This document shows, one piece after another, positions 61,789 through 64,000 of a stretch of 64,000 nt of DNA. This stretch comes from Granulicella aggregans (GTDB lineage: Bacteria; Acidobacteriota; Terriglobia; Terriglobales; Acidobacteriaceae). Location: NCBI RefSeq assembly GCF_025685565.1, contig NZ_JAGSYE010000001.1:1674001-1738000 (forward strand), read 5' to 3'. Under the pieces are notes generated by a model. That model searched no databases and was not told where the DNA came from. It saw nothing but the letters and a program-made list of their open reading frames with translations. The position numbers and the translations under genes are program-made. Position 1 is the first letter of the stretch; each line of letters starts with the position of its first letter.

Positions 61789-61818
61789 CTTGCAGTCACT
61801 TGCAGTTACTTGCAGTCT
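61789..61818. repeat. Triple 10-base tandem repeat upstream of the YceI-like gene
   Basis: CTTGCAGTCA, CTTGCAGTTA and CTTGCAGTCT are three head-to-tail units of 10 bases, one helical turn each. They lie 20 to 49 bases before the start codon of the YceI-like gene, in its 5' leader or promoter. Confidence 0.75.
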
Positions 61819-61983
61819 CAGGCCAGAGTGAGCGTGTTGCGACACACCTAACTACATTGTGAGGCCAACAAGCGGCTCTGTGAGGAGCTGCCTCCGCCAG
61901 CCTGAAGCACCTCGAAACGAAAAGCCGCTTGCGCTCACTGCTATACTGCGCGCTATTCGTGAGGAAGTGATTGGGAGTTGGCT

Positions 61984-64000
61984 ATGTTCAGGAGAGCTTC
62001 AGCCGCGGTATTCACTCTGGCCGCCACCTTTGCGGCGGTGCATCTCGGATCTCCGTCGGCTGCTGCGCCTTCCGTCATGGCCGACGCTAAATCGCCGGCG
62101 ATCGCTGATTCAGTGTCGACACCCGCCTATGCGGGCGGCTGCAGCGCGTATGCGTCGACCGGTGCTGCGAAGCCGGAGACCGGACCCCAGGACGAAAACG
62201 CCGCTGCCGCTACCAGTGTGATCGACAGCTTCTTCAGCCTGGACGCGGGCAGGAATCCCGCCTTGCCCTCCACGGTCCGGTTTGCCATCGTTCTTGCGCC
62301 CGATCCTCGCCACACCAACCTCAGCCTGATGTTCGATCGCGAGATGGCGATGCTCGTGCAAGCCGCACAGGACCAGGGCTACGACTACAACTCCTCATGG
62401 TTGCCCTGGAAGCAGGATTCCTCGCCGGCTCTGACTCATCTAGGCGATCGCCAGTATGCGGAGGACCTAACCAGCCAGCGCGAGAACTGCCCGGGCGTGA
62501 TCCTCTTCCGTCGCCGCACCCAGCCCGGAACCGAGGACTTCAGGCAAGGTCTGGTGGTCTTCGTCGTCGGCGAACAGGCCACGGGAGGCATCAACGAGGG
62601 GCAATGGTTCAATGCATTGTTATGGCTGAGCAAGCATGCGGGTCTCAACGGCCCCGATGCATCCGCAGGGAAGACTCCGACGAAATCCATTGCAGGCGAT
62701 GGGATCCTGCGTATCCTGGGCCCCACGTTTACCGGATCGCTGCCTGCACTCCGCCGCAACCTCAAAGCTCTTTACGATCCAGACCCGCCGCAAGCCGGCG
62801 GTGCTCCAGCGCCGCCAGCAATTCTCCGCGAGATATTTCCATCGGCCCGCATTCTCAGCGGCAGCGTAAGCAGTTGCTCCGCCGTTCAGTGGTTCGAGCG
62901 TGAACTTCCGCGGGACACAGCGAAGCCTCCTGCCACAGCGACTTGGCATATCGACTTCGGCACCTTCCAGGAGAACGACTCCGTCCACATCTTCCGTCTG
63001 ATGAAGTTCCTCAGCTCCCAAGGCACACCTCCATCCGACACCGCCATCCTCTCCGAGGACGATACCGCCTACTCCGAGCACGAGCGCGTAGACTCTCCCT
63101 GCGACTTTCCCTACGCCCAGGACAACCGCCCGATTCACCTCGTCTTCCCCCGCGACATCTCCGCCCTTCGCAGCGCTTACGAGAAGCAGGCGGTCTTCGA
63201 GGGGTCAGGCCCCGGCCTCAAGGATCGCGCCCATCCGATCCTGCACGACGATGCGTCGAGCGATTCCGGGCAGTCAGAGATCACCGACACCATCGCCAGC
63301 TCCAGCGGCAGCGTCGCCGCGATCGACCAGGAGGCCTCTCTCTATGGCATCGTCAGTATCCTGCGCAATCACCACTCGCGCTATCTCATCCTGCGCTGCA
63401 CCAACCCGCTGGACTTCCTCTTCCTGACCCGTTTCTTCCACCGCGCCTATCCGCAGGCTCGCATCGTAACTGTCGGCTCTGACCTGCTCTTTCGCCGCGA
63501 GATCGACACTACGGAGTTCCGCGGCGTGCTCGCGGTCTCCAGCTATCCTCTGCTGCCAAGAGCGCAACACTGGTCCCGTATCACGGAAGACAAATGGAAC
63601 GAGCAGGATCACAACCACCTCGTCTTCCAGGGCAGCCTCGCGGAAGGCATGTACCTTGCCGCGCGCTACACGTTGCAGGGAGCGAACCTGCCGAGCCCGA
63701 ACTCCGATCCGCAAACGGACCAATCCTCCGCCGTTCCCCTGATCCCCTTTCAACAACCGCCGCCCGAGTGCGTGGCCATGACCGGCCCGTGCCCGGCGCT
63801 GAAGATGTACCGCGCTTTTCCCGCACCCGATTACTCCGATCCGTTCTGGTTTCATCCCACGATCTCGGCCCCGAATTCTACCCACGAGAAGTTCAGCACT
63901 CACCCATCCACCTGGATCAGCGCCGTCGGTCGCGATGGATACTGGCCGATAGCCGTCATCAACAAAGATCAGATCGCAGGCATCTGTCTTGAAGATGAAG
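61984..64000 (+). CDS. Large secreted protein of unknown function, truncated by the window edge
   Basis: An open frame starting ATG 61984 runs without a stop to the window edge, at least 672 residues. The N-terminus (MFRRASAAVFTLAATFAAVH) is a plausible signal peptide, followed by a low-complexity Ala/Pro/Ser region and then a soluble domain (RFAIVLAPDPRHTNLSLMFD, about residue 100 onwards). Later segments read IVSILRNHHSRYLILRC and ARIVTVGSDLLFRREID, which resemble Rossmann-like strands of periplasmic binding proteins, though no family is certain. It is the last gene of the window. Confidence 0.75.
   Translation, partial: MFRRASAAVFTLAATFAAVHLGSPSAAAPSVMADAKSPAIADSVSTPAYAGGCSAYASTGAAKPETGPQDENAAAATSVIDSFFSLDAGRNPALPSTVRFAIVLAPDPRHTNLSLMFDREMAMLVQAAQDQGYDYNSSWLPWKQDSSPALTHLGDRQYAEDLTSQRENCPGVILFRRRTQPGTEDFRQGLVVFVVGEQATGGINEGQWFNALLWLSKHAGLNGPDASAGKTPTKSIAGDGILRILGPTFTGSLPALRRNLKALYDPDPPQAGGAPAPPAILREIFPSARILSGSVSSCSAVQWFERELPRDTAKPPATATWHIDFGTFQENDSVHIFRLMKFLSSQGTPPSDTAILSEDDTAYSEHERVDSPCDFPYAQDNRPIHLVFPRDISALRSAYEKQAVFEGSGPGLKDRAHPILHDDASSDSGQSEITDTIASSSGSVAAIDQEASLYGIVSILRNHHSRYLILRCTNPLDFLFLTRFFHRAYPQARIVTVGSDLLFRREIDTTEFRGVLAVSSYPLLPRAQHWSRITEDKWNEQDHNHLVFQGSLAEGMYLAARYTLQGANLPSPNSDPQTDQSSAVPLIPFQQPPPECVAMTGPCPALKMYRAFPAPDYSDPFWFHPTISAPNSTHEKFSTHPSTWISAVGRDGYWPIAVINKDQIAGICLEDE

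Overview
The window is a contiguous, gene-dense, GC-rich chromosomal segment with almost no mobile DNA. Several traits point to an acidobacterium of the Terriglobia (Granulicella, Terriglobus or Edaphobacter type): a very large TonB-dependent receptor with an N-terminal carboxypeptidase-regulatory domain, a Mec/CysO-type cysteine pathway, dispersed palindromic repeats behind genes, and frequent GTG or TTG starts. This assignment is an inference from gene content; no rRNA is present.

Layout. 1-2.6 kb: ridA, msrB, rpmB, tRNA-Val, a phosphatidylglycerophosphate-synthase-type gene and a small zinc ribbon. 2.8-12 kb: an iron-sulfur (Isc) assembly region (Rrf2 regulator, iscS, iscU, iscA, hscB, hscA, fdx, iscX), broken up by small orphan genes, a hicAB toxin-antitoxin pair, a VOC gene and a TetR regulon with twin operators. 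12-18.5 kb: carbonic anhydrase, murJ, a LysR regulator next to a YeiH-type exporter, a MerR regulator, a lipoprotein and an RlpA-like protein. 18.7-24.4 kb: an unusual set of MBOAT acyltransferase, two SGNH hydrolases, a free acyl carrier protein and a KASIII-like protein whose catalytic Cys is Ser. This is the best candidate for an undescribed acyl-transfer system.

24.7-27.8 kb: a sulfur-carrier cysteine pathway (MoeZ-like activator, CysO/MoaD-like carrier with a C-terminal tail beyond its Gly-Gly, JAMM protease, cysteine synthase), coupled by 4-base overlaps. 28-40 kb: rsmI, a site-2-protease-like protein that has lost HExxH, rsmD, a Cys/Met PLP enzyme, thiL, an M23 peptidase, kdsA, a VOC protein, a glycosyltransferase with TPRs and a ROK kinase. 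39.6-47.8 kb: a DUF1641 protein with a formate-dehydrogenase-like molybdoenzyme, CCA-adding enzyme, tsaD, a membrane protein and cysS.

48-57 kb: a complete chemotaxis operon (cheA, cheW, soluble PAS-MCP, cheY, cheB, cheR, cheX-like) with a divergent second cheY and no flagellar genes in view. 57-64 kb: the TonB-dependent receptor with a clear promoter, a HTH-TOBE (molybdate-type) protein, a YceI-like secreted protein and a large secreted protein of unknown function that runs off the right edge.

Two dispersed repeat families recur between genes: a CCCATCCATCGC hairpin type and a GTCATCTCGACCGGAGC type whose centre carries a different hairpin in most copies.
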